From Bacillota bacterium (GTDB lineage Bacteria; Bacillota; Negativicutes; Sporomusales; UBA7701): a stretch of 6,058 bases of DNA. The notes under the pieces were generated by a model. It was not told the DNA's origin. It was given only the letters and a program-made list of their open reading frames with translations, and ran no database searches. The stretch is from assembly GCA_023415075.1 (NCBI GenBank), contig JAEZLU010000299.1, forward strand, positions 1 to 6,058, in the 5' to 3' direction. Numbering within the stretch: the first letter of the stretch is position 1; the number at the start of each line of letters is the position of its first letter. The position numbers and the translations under genes were made by a program. Below, in pieces: positions 1 through 5,972 of the stretch.

Positions 1-365
1 TCGACGCCCATGTCGATGACCTCGAAGCCCGACCCGCGCAAGAGGCTTGTGACGATATTCTTGCCGATATCGTGAATGTCGCCTTTCACGGTGCCGATTA
101 TCACCCTGCCGCAACTGCCGCCGGCGGTGGCGCCCTTTAGCAGCGGCTCCAGGCTGGTCATCACGTTCGACAGGACTTCGCCGGAATAAATCAGCTCGCT
201 CAAAAAATAAGTCCCCTGGGCGAACAGCTCGCCGACAGCCACCATGCCCTCGTTGAGTTCGGCGATTATCGTCGTGACCGGCACGCCCTTTTTCACCTGT
301 TCGTCGACAAGGCTGTAGACCTTCTTCTCGTCAAGGTCGCGCAGCGCTTCAGCCAATGGTTGCAT
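1..365 (-). CDS. Corrinoid (B12-binding) methyltransferase protein, partial
   Basis: This is the N-terminal 121 residues of a methyltransferase corrinoid protein; the gene runs off the left edge. Residues about 5-80 form the helical cap typical of the B12-binding_2 domain (start MQPLAEALRDLDEKKV). A Rossmann-type B12-binding domain begins near residue 86 and holds the signature GDIHDIGKNIV at 95-105. Asp96-x-His98-x-x-Gly101 is the DxHxxG motif, with His98 as the lower cobalt ligand. In this family the cobalt cycles between Co(I) and methyl-Co(III), carrying a methyl group from a substrate methyltransferase to a second methyltransferase that acts on tetrahydrofolate. The ATG is preceded by AGGGGGA at good spacing. 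It follows the UroD-family gene by 44 bases in the same direction, the usual pairing. The full protein should be about 210 residues. Family is confident; the substrate cannot be read from this protein. Confidence 0.94.
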   Translation of the reverse strand, partial: MQPLAEALRDLDEKKVYSLVDEQVKKGVPVTTIIAELNEGMVAVGELFAQGTYFLSELIYSGEVLSNVMTSLEPLLKGATAGGSCGRVIIGTVKGDIHDIGKNIVTSLLRGSGFEVIDMGV

Positions 366-409
366 TGTCACATCCCCCTATCCATGCGTTATTGTAAATG
401 GGCCGGCGG

Positions 410-1783
410 CTACATAGCCCAGGCCCAGAGCCAGTTGAAGGCCATGCTTTCGAGTCTCTCCCAGGGCTTTCTGATAAGGTCCTCGTCGCCGATGACGCCG
501 CCCAGTTCCGCCTTCTTAACCTCCCAAGGGGTGAGCATGCCCGGCTTGCCGAAATCGATCTGGCCTTTGACCGGCAGTGGCGGCAGCGGCTGCGGCTTGA
601 TGCTCTTGTCGTACCAGCCGTACTTCAGCACCGCGTCGATCATCGCTCGGTAGTTTTCCGGTTTTGTGGTATAAGGGATATTGCAGCCGCCGCTGATGAT
701 AAAGCCGCCGCCCTTGCCCACCGTTTCGCATAGCAGCTTGACCCGCTCGTCGATTTCCTGCGGCGTGCCGAGAATGAACATCGAACTGGAAATGCCGCCG
801 GCGATGCACTGATGGTGGCCGATATCGGCCTTGGCCTTGAAAATGTCACCCTGGTCGTCGATGTCGCAAAGCACGGTGCCTTTGGGCAATTCGAGGAAGT
901 GATGCCAGTGCTTGCCCCAGTCGCCCTCGAGGTAGGCGCGGACCTTATAGCCGTTGTCGATGATGATTTCCAGCACCCTTTTAAATGACGGCCAGAAAAA
1001 GGTGTCAAACTGCTTGGGCGACATGAAGGTCGGCTTGTGCAGCGGGCAGAAGATGGGATAGCGCCGCAGCGGGTCGGCGGTCGACAGGGCGAAGCGGGCC
1101 ATTATCGGCGTAAGGGTCTCGCAAGCGGCGATCACCTTGTCGGGCTGACGGAAGCAGTCCATAAGGGCGCCCCTAAGGCCCCGCAGCACATCGGCCAGGG
1201 CGTCGAACGGCGCGACGAAGGCGCCGTTCATCGGCTGCGGCATGCCGCATTCGTTCTGGAGAGCGATAGCCCGGTTGCGCATGATTTCAGCCATCATGCC
1301 CTGGGCCAGGCCGGCCTTGAGGAAAGCGAAGTGGGAACGGGCCGGGCCTTTGTCCATCTCGCCGAACACCCGCGGAATGAACCGCCCCATCATGAATTTG
1401 GCGGGATTGCTTATCAGCGCGTCATACTCGTCGCCTTTCATATATTCGTCTTCGACGAACTGGATCTGGCCGGTCGGCAGCAAGTCGCGGCCGGGAAACT
1501 TGTAGGTCTTGATGCCGATAGCGTCGTACAACGGCGCCCAGAAGCGGTTGTTCCTGAGCACATCGGTTTCCGGAAAGGCACGGATAAAAGCCTTCTCGGC
1601 CTCCAGCCACTTCTGGGGATCGTAAACGATCTCCTGGTTGGTGGCCCCGGAATAGACCTCGGCAAAGGTGTTGGTGCCCGAGGCGATGGGGATGCGGTCG
1701 GTTGGCTCCAGAGCCACGGTGGCCTGGTAGCGGCCCAACCGCTGGGCAAAGAGCTGCTCGAGTTCACTGGACATGGCACTCAC
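410..1783 (-). CDS. UroD-family corrinoid-dependent methyltransferase
   Basis: A 457-residue protein of the uroporphyrinogen decarboxylase (URO-D) superfamily. Seen: an N-terminal TDRIPIA segment (28-34), the family's usual opening; a YLEGDW segment at 284-289; ELPKG at 298-302; GHHQC at 322-326 followed by the GGISSSMFILGTPQEI region; and GGGFIISGGCNIP at 358-370. His324-x-Cys326 and Cys367 are candidate zinc ligands, with Glu286 a possible further one. The protein is longer than a true HemE (about 340-360 residues) and ends in a Trp-rich tail. HemE itself is unlikely, because the gene sits directly before a corrinoid protein gene. Members in that setting move methyl groups between a substrate or coenzyme and the corrinoid cofactor. 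Whether this is the substrate-side or the tetrahydrofolate-side enzyme is not decidable; the former is my preference. The start is GTG at 1783; an ATG at 1774 (residue 4) is almost as good, and neither has a strong ribosome binding site. Confidence 0.92.
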   Translation of the reverse strand: MSAMSSELEQLFAQRLGRYQATVALEPTDRIPIASGTNTFAEVYSGATNQEIVYDPQKWLEAEKAFIRAFPETDVLRNNRFWAPLYDAIGIKTYKFPGRDLLPTGQIQFVEDEYMKGDEYDALISNPAKFMMGRFIPRVFGEMDKGPARSHFAFLKAGLAQGMMAEIMRNRAIALQNECGMPQPMNGAFVAPFDALADVLRGLRGALMDCFRQPDKVIAACETLTPIMARFALSTADPLRRYPIFCPLHKPTFMSPKQFDTFFWPSFKRVLEIIIDNGYKVRAYLEGDWGKHWHHFLELPKGTVLCDIDDQGDIFKAKADIGHHQCIAGGISSSMFILGTPQEIDERVKLLCETVGKGGGFIISGGCNIPYTTKPENYRAMIDAVLKYGWYDKSIKPQPLPPLPVKGQIDFGKPGMLTPWEVKKAELGGVIGDEDLIRKPWERLESMAFNWLWAWAM

Positions 1784-1801
1784 TCGCTTCCGCTAAATTC
1801 G

Positions 1802-1897
1802 CTATACTTGTAGTACCTTCTTCGCCGCATGGCCGCACTCCTCGTCAGATTTGCGGTAAGGACTGTATTCTTCCTTGGAGGCTACTTGATCGTTCAT
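1802..1897 (-). CDS. Small ORF of 31 codons with a perfect Shine-Dalgarno
   Basis: ATG at 1897-1895 to TAG at 1804-1802. The protein starts MNDQVASKEE, has a charged middle with a single Cys and His (EECGH), and ends AAKKVLQV. It is hydrophilic, with no membrane segment or signal peptide. AGGAGG lies 7 bases before the ATG, the best ribosome binding site in this operon, which is the main reason to believe it is translated. It ends 18 bases before the GTG start of the UroD-family gene. It could be a small accessory protein, a leader peptide that couples or tunes translation of the methyltransferase, or the remnant of a longer gene. I recognise no family. Translation is likely; function is unknown. 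Confidence 0.55.
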   Translation of the reverse strand: MNDQVASKEEYSPYRKSDEECGHAAKKVLQV

Positions 1898-1904
1898 TGC
1901 TTGA

Positions 1905-1910
1905 CCTCCT
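1905..1910 (-). promoter_or_regulatory. Ribosome binding site AGGAGG of the 31-codon ORF
   Basis: A full AGGAGG match to the 16S anti-Shine-Dalgarno, with a 7-base spacer to the ATG at 1897. It sits in an A/T-rich stretch (TATAAAATAAG just upstream) that should stay unpaired, unlike the GC-rich leader before it. It decides that the first translated frame of the downstream unit is the small ORF rather than the methyltransferase. Confidence 0.75.
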
Positions 1911-1933
1911 CTTATTTTATAGGTGTCAGCGCA

Positions 1934-2115
1934 CTCCTAGTTCCCCCGGACCGCTAGCCGCCGCCGGCGACAAAATTCGCTTACTCGTCTATACAACTTT
2001 ACTGTTATAATTTCACCGGTACCCGTATTTTTCCTGCCGCCGCGGTCAAAAAATTCCAACAACTTTCCACTAAAAACCGACGATCTCCGTGGCTCCGGGC
2101 CGCTAGGCCGCCGCC
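1934..2115 (-). repeat. Two imperfect direct copies of a ~32-base element
   Basis: The copies are at 2115-2085 and 1965-1934 on the minus strand, offset by about 150 bases. The core reads GGCGGCGGC, optional C, TAGCGG, C or T, CCGG. Over about 22 bases, 20 match, with one single-base gap. Similarity continues more weakly to a shared GGAG end. Each copy is immediately preceded by a different hairpin (2129-2112 and 1980-1967). This could be a duplicated regulator site or two units of a structured RNA. Part of the similarity is simple GGC repetition, so chance cannot be excluded. Confidence 0.45.
1988..2016 (-). promoter_or_regulatory. Candidate promoter, proximal (weak)
   Basis: Minus-strand GTGAAA (2016-2011), a 17-base spacer, then TATAGA (1993-1988). 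Each hexamer matches the housekeeping consensus at 4 of 6 positions, in an A/T-rich island of an otherwise GC-rich leader. It would start transcription near 1981, about 85 bases before the small ORF, and would place only the second repeat copy inside the transcript. It is a weak match and remains a candidate only. Confidence 0.25.
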
Positions 2116-2183
2116 GCTTTCGAACGGCGCGTCCAGTCGGAACTTCGGCGCATGGCGTCCTGCGGCAACGAAAACCCAAAGCC

Positions 2184-2213
2184 TTAATAAATGGATAATA
2201 CCTCAAAAATCAA
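2184..2213 (-). promoter_or_regulatory. Candidate promoter, distal (weak)
   Basis: Minus-strand TTGATT (2213-2208), an 18-base spacer, then TATTAA (2189-2184), just past the upstream operon's terminator. If used, the transcript would carry a leader of about 280 bases including both repeat copies and all the hairpins. Both hexamers match at 4 of 6 positions, so this is no better supported than the proximal candidate. Confidence 0.22.
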
Positions 2214-2238
2214 CAGCAGTTACGAACGAACAGAGCCA

Positions 2239-2271
2239 ATAAAAAAGCCTGGCCCGGAGGCCAAGCTTTTT
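2239..2271 (-). terminator. Rho-independent terminator of the liv-cupin-flavoprotein operon
   Basis: On the minus strand, an A-run leads into AGCTTGGCC, the loop TCCG, then GGCCAGGCT and a run of six T. The stem pairs over about 13 bases with one G-U wobble. It begins 28 bases after the flavoprotein stop codon. The flanking A and T runs are symmetrical, so it could also work for plus-strand transcription. It separates the upstream operon from the methyltransferase operon. Confidence 0.92.
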
Positions 2272-2298
2272 AGGTACAGCGTGAATTACCGCCTGTTT

Positions 2299-4119
2299 TC
2301 AGGCCTGGGGCGGCCGCACGCTGAGCACCGGCCCGGCGTCGCCTTTGCTGACAACGATGTACTTCTGCCACTGCGGGTCGCGGCGGGGCAGCGGCGTATT
2401 GTCGGCAAAGCTGGCGAACCGGAGGTGCGGTCCCCGGCTCTCGTCCCGCTCGGCTGCAGCGGCCAGCACAATGGCCGCCACCGCCAGCATGCCGCGGGTT
2501 TCCAGGCAGAAGGACAGGCCATGACTGTCGAGCTGCGGCCTCAGGAGGCCGAGAGCAGCTAGATCAGCCTTGCCCCTGGCCAGGCCCTCGGTCGTACGGA
2601 TGATGCTGGCGCTGGCCTCCATCGCCGCCTGCAGGCGCCGCCGCAGTTCGTGGGCGGCGATGTCGCCGCTAGCCAGCGCCGCGGCGTCAGCCGCAAACCG
2701 AGCCAGTTTGCCGGCAATAACCGTTTTGTCGGCCGGCCTAGCCTTAGAGGCCGCCCGGGCCGCATCCTCGCCGGCAATTTTGCCGAACACCTGGCAGTCG
2801 AGGAGGGCGTTGCCGCCCGGCCGGTTGGCGCCGTGCTGGCCGCCGGCCGTCTCGCCGGCCGCCCACAGCCCTTCCACCGTCGTGCGGGCCTGGGCATCGA
2901 TTTTGACGCCGCCCTGGAAATGCTGGGCGCAGGCCGCCACCTCGATGAGATCGCCGCCGGCGATATCGATGCCCCGCTCTTTGAACCAGTCGATCGACGC
3001 CTGGTTTATCTCCTGCAGGCGGGCCAGCGGCGAGCCTCGGCGGGCCGCCTCGCCGAGGTCGGTCCGCATTTCGCTGCGGTAGCGGGCCTGAACATCGGCG
3101 GTCAGTAAATCGAAGTCGAAGCCGGCCGGGTTGCTGCTATAGTCGAGGTAGACCTTGCGGCCGCCCTGCCATTCTTTGTAGAGGGCGATGTCGATGATAT
3201 GGGTCTTGTGCTCGTAGCTCACCGGCCAGCTGGCGCCCTTTTTAAACAAGGTGTTGAAGATTTCCGCCGGCGCCGTGCCGGCCGGAAAATACCTGGCTAG
3301 GATCTCCTCGCCGCTGTCGTTAATCAGGCGGGGAATGGCCCGCATCATGCTGCCGGAGCAGTTGAACTTGGTCCTGGTCGAGGCGATGCCGAGCTGGATG
3401 AACTCCATGTTGACAAGCTCGGCCCCGGCCTCGTAGGCCATGGCATAGCCGTCGCCGGTCATGCCGCCGGGAAAGACGTTGTGTTCGTAGATCAAGCCGC
3501 CGCCACCGGTAGCCAGTATGACCGCCGGCGTGGCGAAGGCGAATATCGCCTTGTCTATATCCTTCTCACGGGTGTCGACGGCAATGGCGCCCACCACCCG
3601 GCCGCCGTCGAGGATGAGCTCATGGACGGCGGTGAATTCGCAGGTATCGATGGCCGCTTCGGCGAACTCGCGCACCAGGGCCTCCTCGATGTGGTTGGCG
3701 GTGCGGGGGCCGGTGTAGCAGGCCCGGGCGTAGTCCGAGCCGTCGGTGACGAACTGGTCGGCCAGGCCGTTCTTCTTGGCGAACGGCACCCCCAGCTTGT
3801 CGAGATAGGCGAAGGCCTCCTTGCCGCCACGGGCCAGCACCTCGGCCAAAGGCTGGTCGGACACCTGGCCGCCGATGCGGTAGATGTCGTCGGCATGGTA
3901 CTTCCAGGCGTCGGCTCCGCCGGGCTCGGTGTGGTCGAGGGTGGCGTGGAAGGCCATACGGTCGGAACAGGAGATGGCGGTCACGCCGCTCTTGCCTAAC
4001 ATGCCCTTGGTGGCCAGCACCACCTTGAGGGCCGGATCGGCTTCCCGGGCGGCCAGAGCCGCCCGCAGGGCGGCGCCGCCGCCGCCGACCACCAGGACGT
4101 CGCAATCGATTATCTTCAC
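2299..4119 (-). CDS. FAD-dependent oxidoreductase, fumarate reductase/SDH flavoprotein-like
   Basis: A 606-residue FAD_binding_2 family protein. Seen: the N-terminal dinucleotide-binding strand-loop DVLVVGGGGAALRAA (7-21); ATGGGGLIYEHN (203-214) and TGDGYAMAYEAGAEL (221-235); the FAD-contacting segment GLWAAGETAGGQHGANRPGG (417-436) followed by NALLDCQVFGKIAG; and a C-terminal helical domain with ESRGPHLRF (560-568). It is full length for the SDH/FrdA/aspartate oxidase group. The position where FrdA carries its flavin-linking His reads GKSGVTAIS (42-50), so FAD is probably non-covalent. The usual QxHP is IQLGIA here, and the RGEG loop is replaced by CSGSMMRAIPRL (254-265), so a fumarate or succinate substrate is doubtful. 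It starts at GTG 4119, overlapping the cupin stop as GTGA, with GGAAGGAG upstream. No iron-sulfur or membrane-anchor subunit gene is adjacent. It is probably cytoplasmic, as no signal peptide is seen. Substrate unknown. Confidence 0.9.
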   Translation of the reverse strand: MKIIDCDVLVVGGGGAALRAALAAREADPALKVVLATKGMLGKSGVTAISCSDRMAFHATLDHTEPGGADAWKYHADDIYRIGGQVSDQPLAEVLARGGKEAFAYLDKLGVPFAKKNGLADQFVTDGSDYARACYTGPRTANHIEEALVREFAEAAIDTCEFTAVHELILDGGRVVGAIAVDTREKDIDKAIFAFATPAVILATGGGGLIYEHNVFPGGMTGDGYAMAYEAGAELVNMEFIQLGIASTRTKFNCSGSMMRAIPRLINDSGEEILARYFPAGTAPAEIFNTLFKKGASWPVSYEHKTHIIDIALYKEWQGGRKVYLDYSSNPAGFDFDLLTADVQARYRSEMRTDLGEAARRGSPLARLQEINQASIDWFKERGIDIAGGDLIEVAACAQHFQGGVKIDAQARTTVEGLWAAGETAGGQHGANRPGGNALLDCQVFGKIAGEDAARAASKARPADKTVIAGKLARFAADAAALASGDIAAHELRRRLQAAMEASASIIRTTEGLARGKADLAALGLLRPQLDSHGLSFCLETRGMLAVAAIVLAAAAERDESRGPHLRFASFADNTPLPRRDPQWQKYIVVSKGDAGPVLSVRPPQA

Positions 4120-4508
4120 TTATGTCCCTCTCCTTCCGCCAGTTCCTGCTGCCAATGGTCGACGACACTTTTCGGCGCGTAGCAGAAAACCATTATCATA
4201 TCTTCGCCGGACGTATTGCGCAGGTTGTGGGGCGTCCCCGGCCGGATATACACATAGTCGCCGGTTGCCACCGGGTGGTCCTCGCCGGCCAGCGCCAGCA
4301 CGCCACGGCCGCTGACGATAAGATAGACTTCCTCCTGGCCGTGCTCGTGCAGCGGCACCTCGCCGCCGGGATATATGGTCACATGACCCAGGACAAAACC
4401 CGCGGGCTCGGCCGGCGCACCGGGACCGGCCAGCACCCGCGTCCGCCGGCCGGCAGGAAACTCGGTACCGGCCACAGCCGCAATATTAAATATCTTCATA
4501 TCAGCCAT
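4116..4508 (-). CDS. Small single-domain cupin protein
   Basis: A 130-residue protein with one cupin barrel. Motif 1 is GGEVPLHEHGQEEVYLIVSG (48-67), giving metal ligands His54, His56 and Glu60. Motif 2 is GDYVYIRPGTPHNLRN (83-98), giving His94. All four usual ligands are present, so it probably binds a divalent metal. Small cupins of this kind act as isomerases, decarboxylases, dioxygenases or ligand sensors; the sequence does not say which, and an oxygen-using role is unlikely if the host is a strict anaerobe. The ATG at 4508 overlaps the livF stop by 8 bases. A second ATG at 4499 (residue 4) lies just past that stop and is an alternative start; neither has a strong Shine-Dalgarno. Its end overlaps the flavoprotein start by 4 bases, which suggests the two are made together. 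Confidence 0.88.
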   Translation of the reverse strand: MADMKIFNIAAVAGTEFPAGRRTRVLAGPGAPAEPAGFVLGHVTIYPGGEVPLHEHGQEEVYLIVSGRGVLALAGEDHPVATGDYVYIRPGTPHNLRNTSGEDMIMVFCYAPKSVVDHWQQELAEGEGHK

Positions 4509-5205
4509 CGCCCAGGTAGGCCTTCTTGATCTTATCGTCGCACAGCAGCGCCTTGCCCGGCCCCTCCATTATGATTTTGCCGTTTTCCAGCACATAGGCA
4601 TAGTCGCAGATGGCCAGCGCCTTTTTGGCGTTCTGCTCGACCAGGACGACGGTGATGCCCTCGCTCCTAATGCGGGCGATAAGCTCGAAAACCCCCTTGA
4701 CGATTAGCGGCGCCAGGCCGAGGGACGGCTCGTCCAGCAGGATGAGCTGGGGCTCGGACATCAAGCCGCGGCAGATGGCCAGCATCTGCTGCTCGCCGCC
4801 CGATAGCGTTCCGGCCTGCTGGTTTTGGCGTTCCCGCAGGATGGGGTACATGTCAAGCATATGCTCAAGGCTGCGGTTTAACCGGCTGGAGTCTTTGACG
4901 ATGTAGCCGCCGGCCTGGAGGTTTTCCCGCACTGTCAGGCCGGCAAAAATCTTCCGGCCTTCCGGCACCTGGACGATGCCCTGCTTTACCACCTCATGGG
5001 GCGAGCGGGTCAGCGGCTTGCCCTCGAACAGGATGGAACCGCTCTTTTGCTTGACGATGCCGGAAATAGTGTTAAGCAGCGTCGTCTTGCCGGCGCCGTT
5101 AGAGCCGATGATGCTTACGATGCGGCCGGCCGGCACCTCGAGGGAGATGCCGTGGAGAGCCTGGATATGGCCGTAGGCCACTTGGAGGTCCTTTACACTG
5201 AGCAT
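4501..5205 (-). CDS. livF: Branched-chain amino acid-type ABC transporter ATPase LivF
   Basis: A 234-residue cytoplasmic ATPase of the hydrophobic/branched-chain amino acid uptake (HAAT, Liv) family. Seen: A-loop Tyr11, Walker A GSNGAGKT (34-41), Q-loop Gln79 in the LivF-type VQVPEGRKIF, signature LSGGEQQ (134-140), Walker B LILLDEP (154-160), and EQN (190-192) at the switch position, where LivF proteins usually carry Gln rather than His. Length is normal. It pairs with LivG to drive import through LivH/LivM. The ATG lies 7 bases after AGGAGG, which itself is inside the end of livG; the genes overlap by 13 bases. Liv-type systems also import aromatic acids, urea and other small organics, so the name does not fix the substrate. 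Confidence 0.95.
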   Translation of the reverse strand: MLSVKDLQVAYGHIQALHGISLEVPAGRIVSIIGSNGAGKTTLLNTISGIVKQKSGSILFEGKPLTRSPHEVVKQGIVQVPEGRKIFAGLTVRENLQAGGYIVKDSSRLNRSLEHMLDMYPILRERQNQQAGTLSGGEQQMLAICRGLMSEPQLILLDEPSLGLAPLIVKGVFELIARIRSEGITVVLVEQNAKKALAICDYAYVLENGKIIMEGPGKALLCDDKIKKAYLGDG

Positions 5206-5972
5206 GCTTCGTCCTCCTCGCCGATATAAGCTGCCGTGACTTCCCGGTTGTCGCGGATCTCCTGGGGGGTACCGCTGGCCAGCAGCTTACCGAAGTTGAG
5301 CACGAAAATCTTCGAAGACAGCTCCATGACGACCTCCATCCGGTGCTCGATGATCAGGATGGAGAATTTGAATTCCTGGTGCAGCCGCCGCAGCAGGGTG
5401 ATGAAGTCGCGTACCTCGCTGGGGTTAAGGCCGGCGGCCGGCTCGTCGAGGAGCAGCACCTTCGGCTTGGTGGCCAGAGCCCTGGCCACCTCAAGCATGC
5501 GTTGCTTGCCGTAAGGCAGGCTTTCCGGTTTCTCGCGCTCGAAGCCGCTGAGGCCGACGATGCTGAGGTACTCGCGGGCTTCATCCTCTACCGCCTTCTC
5601 GCGGGCCCGCTTGCGGCGGCTGGTGAAGATGACGTCAAGCAGATTGTACTCGGAATACGGGTCGGCGGCGGTCATCACATTCTCGAGCACGTTCAGCCCC
5701 TTGAACAGGCGGATGTTCTGGAAAGTGCGGGCCACGCCGGCCCGGGTTATCTCGTGCTGCGGCAGGCCGTGCAGCGGCTTGTCGTCGAGGAAGACCTCGC
5801 CGGCATCCAGCTGGTACACGCCGGTCAACAAGTTGAAGGCCGTAGACTTGCCGGCGCCATTGGGGCCGATGATGCTGCAGATGTCGTGGTCGCCCAGGGT
5901 GAAGGAAAAATCCTGGATGGCTTTAACGCCACCGAAGGATTTGGTTATATTGTTCGCGACAAGTCTGCTCAT
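5193..5972 (-). CDS. livG: Branched-chain amino acid-type ABC transporter ATPase LivG
   Basis: A 259-residue ATPase, the LivG partner of the adjacent LivF. Seen: Phe13 at the A-loop, Walker A GPNGAGKS (36-43), Q-loop Gln85 in ARTFQNIRLF, a signature reading LPYGKQ (152-157) in the position of the LivG-type LSYGQQ, Walker B VLLLDEP (172-178), and switch His210 in IIEHRM. The C-terminal GTPQEIRDNREVTAAYIGE is typical of LivG. Its ATG overlaps the livM stop as ATGA, and AAAGGAG precedes it by about 10 bases. The acidic C-terminus (GEEDEACSV) is encoded by the bases that supply the livF ribosome binding site. Confidence 0.95.
   Translation of the reverse strand: MSRLVANNITKSFGGVKAIQDFSFTLGDHDICSIIGPNGAGKSTAFNLLTGVYQLDAGEVFLDDKPLHGLPQHEITRAGVARTFQNIRLFKGLNVLENVMTAADPYSEYNLLDVIFTSRRKRAREKAVEDEAREYLSIVGLSGFEREKPESLPYGKQRMLEVARALATKPKVLLLDEPAAGLNPSEVRDFITLLRRLHQEFKFSILIIEHRMEVVMELSSKIFVLNFGKLLASGTPQEIRDNREVTAAYIGEEDEACSV

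Larger units (their letters stand above)
1898..2238 (-). other. Intergenic region / putative structured 5' leader
   Basis: About 340 bases between the terminator of the flavoprotein operon and the small ORF, with no convincing gene. On the minus strand it holds A/T-rich patches (about 2180-2215, 2045-2075 and 1971-2016) alternating with GC-rich hairpin-forming blocks. Visible hairpins are CGCCGTTCGAAAGCGGCG (2129-2112), GGCC-TAGC-GGCC (2109-2098) and GCGA-ATTTTG-TCGC (1980-1967). A repeated element of about 32 bases occurs at 2115-2085 and 1965-1934. A promoter for the methyltransferase operon should lie here, because a terminator precedes it. A cobalamin or other riboswitch would be plausible for a corrinoid operon, but I do not find a convincing B12 box or any other class I know. 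Confidence 0.5.

Noticed and set aside
410..1783. True uroporphyrinogen decarboxylase (hemE) of haem synthesis
   Set aside because: The protein is about 100 residues too long, carries Cys/His metal-ligand candidates, and is paired with a corrinoid protein rather than haem genes.
1037..1813. Long plus-strand open frames opposite the methyltransferase, flavoprotein and ABC genes
   Set aside because: They are antisense shadows of high-GC genes whose minus-strand products have clear family motifs; they lack ribosome binding sites and recognisable domains.
1930..2040. Cobalamin riboswitch in the corrinoid operon leader
   Set aside because: A CCGGTGAAATT stretch (2019-2009) and a loosely B12-box-like ACTAGGAG (1941-1934) occur, but the conserved CCCGC-ACTGT core and a true B12 box are absent. 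An Infernal scan would settle it.
2112..2129. T-arm of a tRNA (CGCCGTTCGAAAGCGGCG)
   Set aside because: The loop has the wrong length and ending for a T-loop, and no acceptor, anticodon or D arm can be built around it.
2164..2180. Sigma-54 promoter (GG...TTGC) on the minus strand
   Set aside because: The spacing between GG and GC is 9 bases instead of the strict 10, and the TGGCAC part does not match.
1937..2206. 89-codon minus-strand open frame in the intergenic region
   Set aside because: It needs a TTG start with no ribosome binding site, is Arg-rich low-complexity translation of GC-rich hairpins, and resembles no protein family I know.
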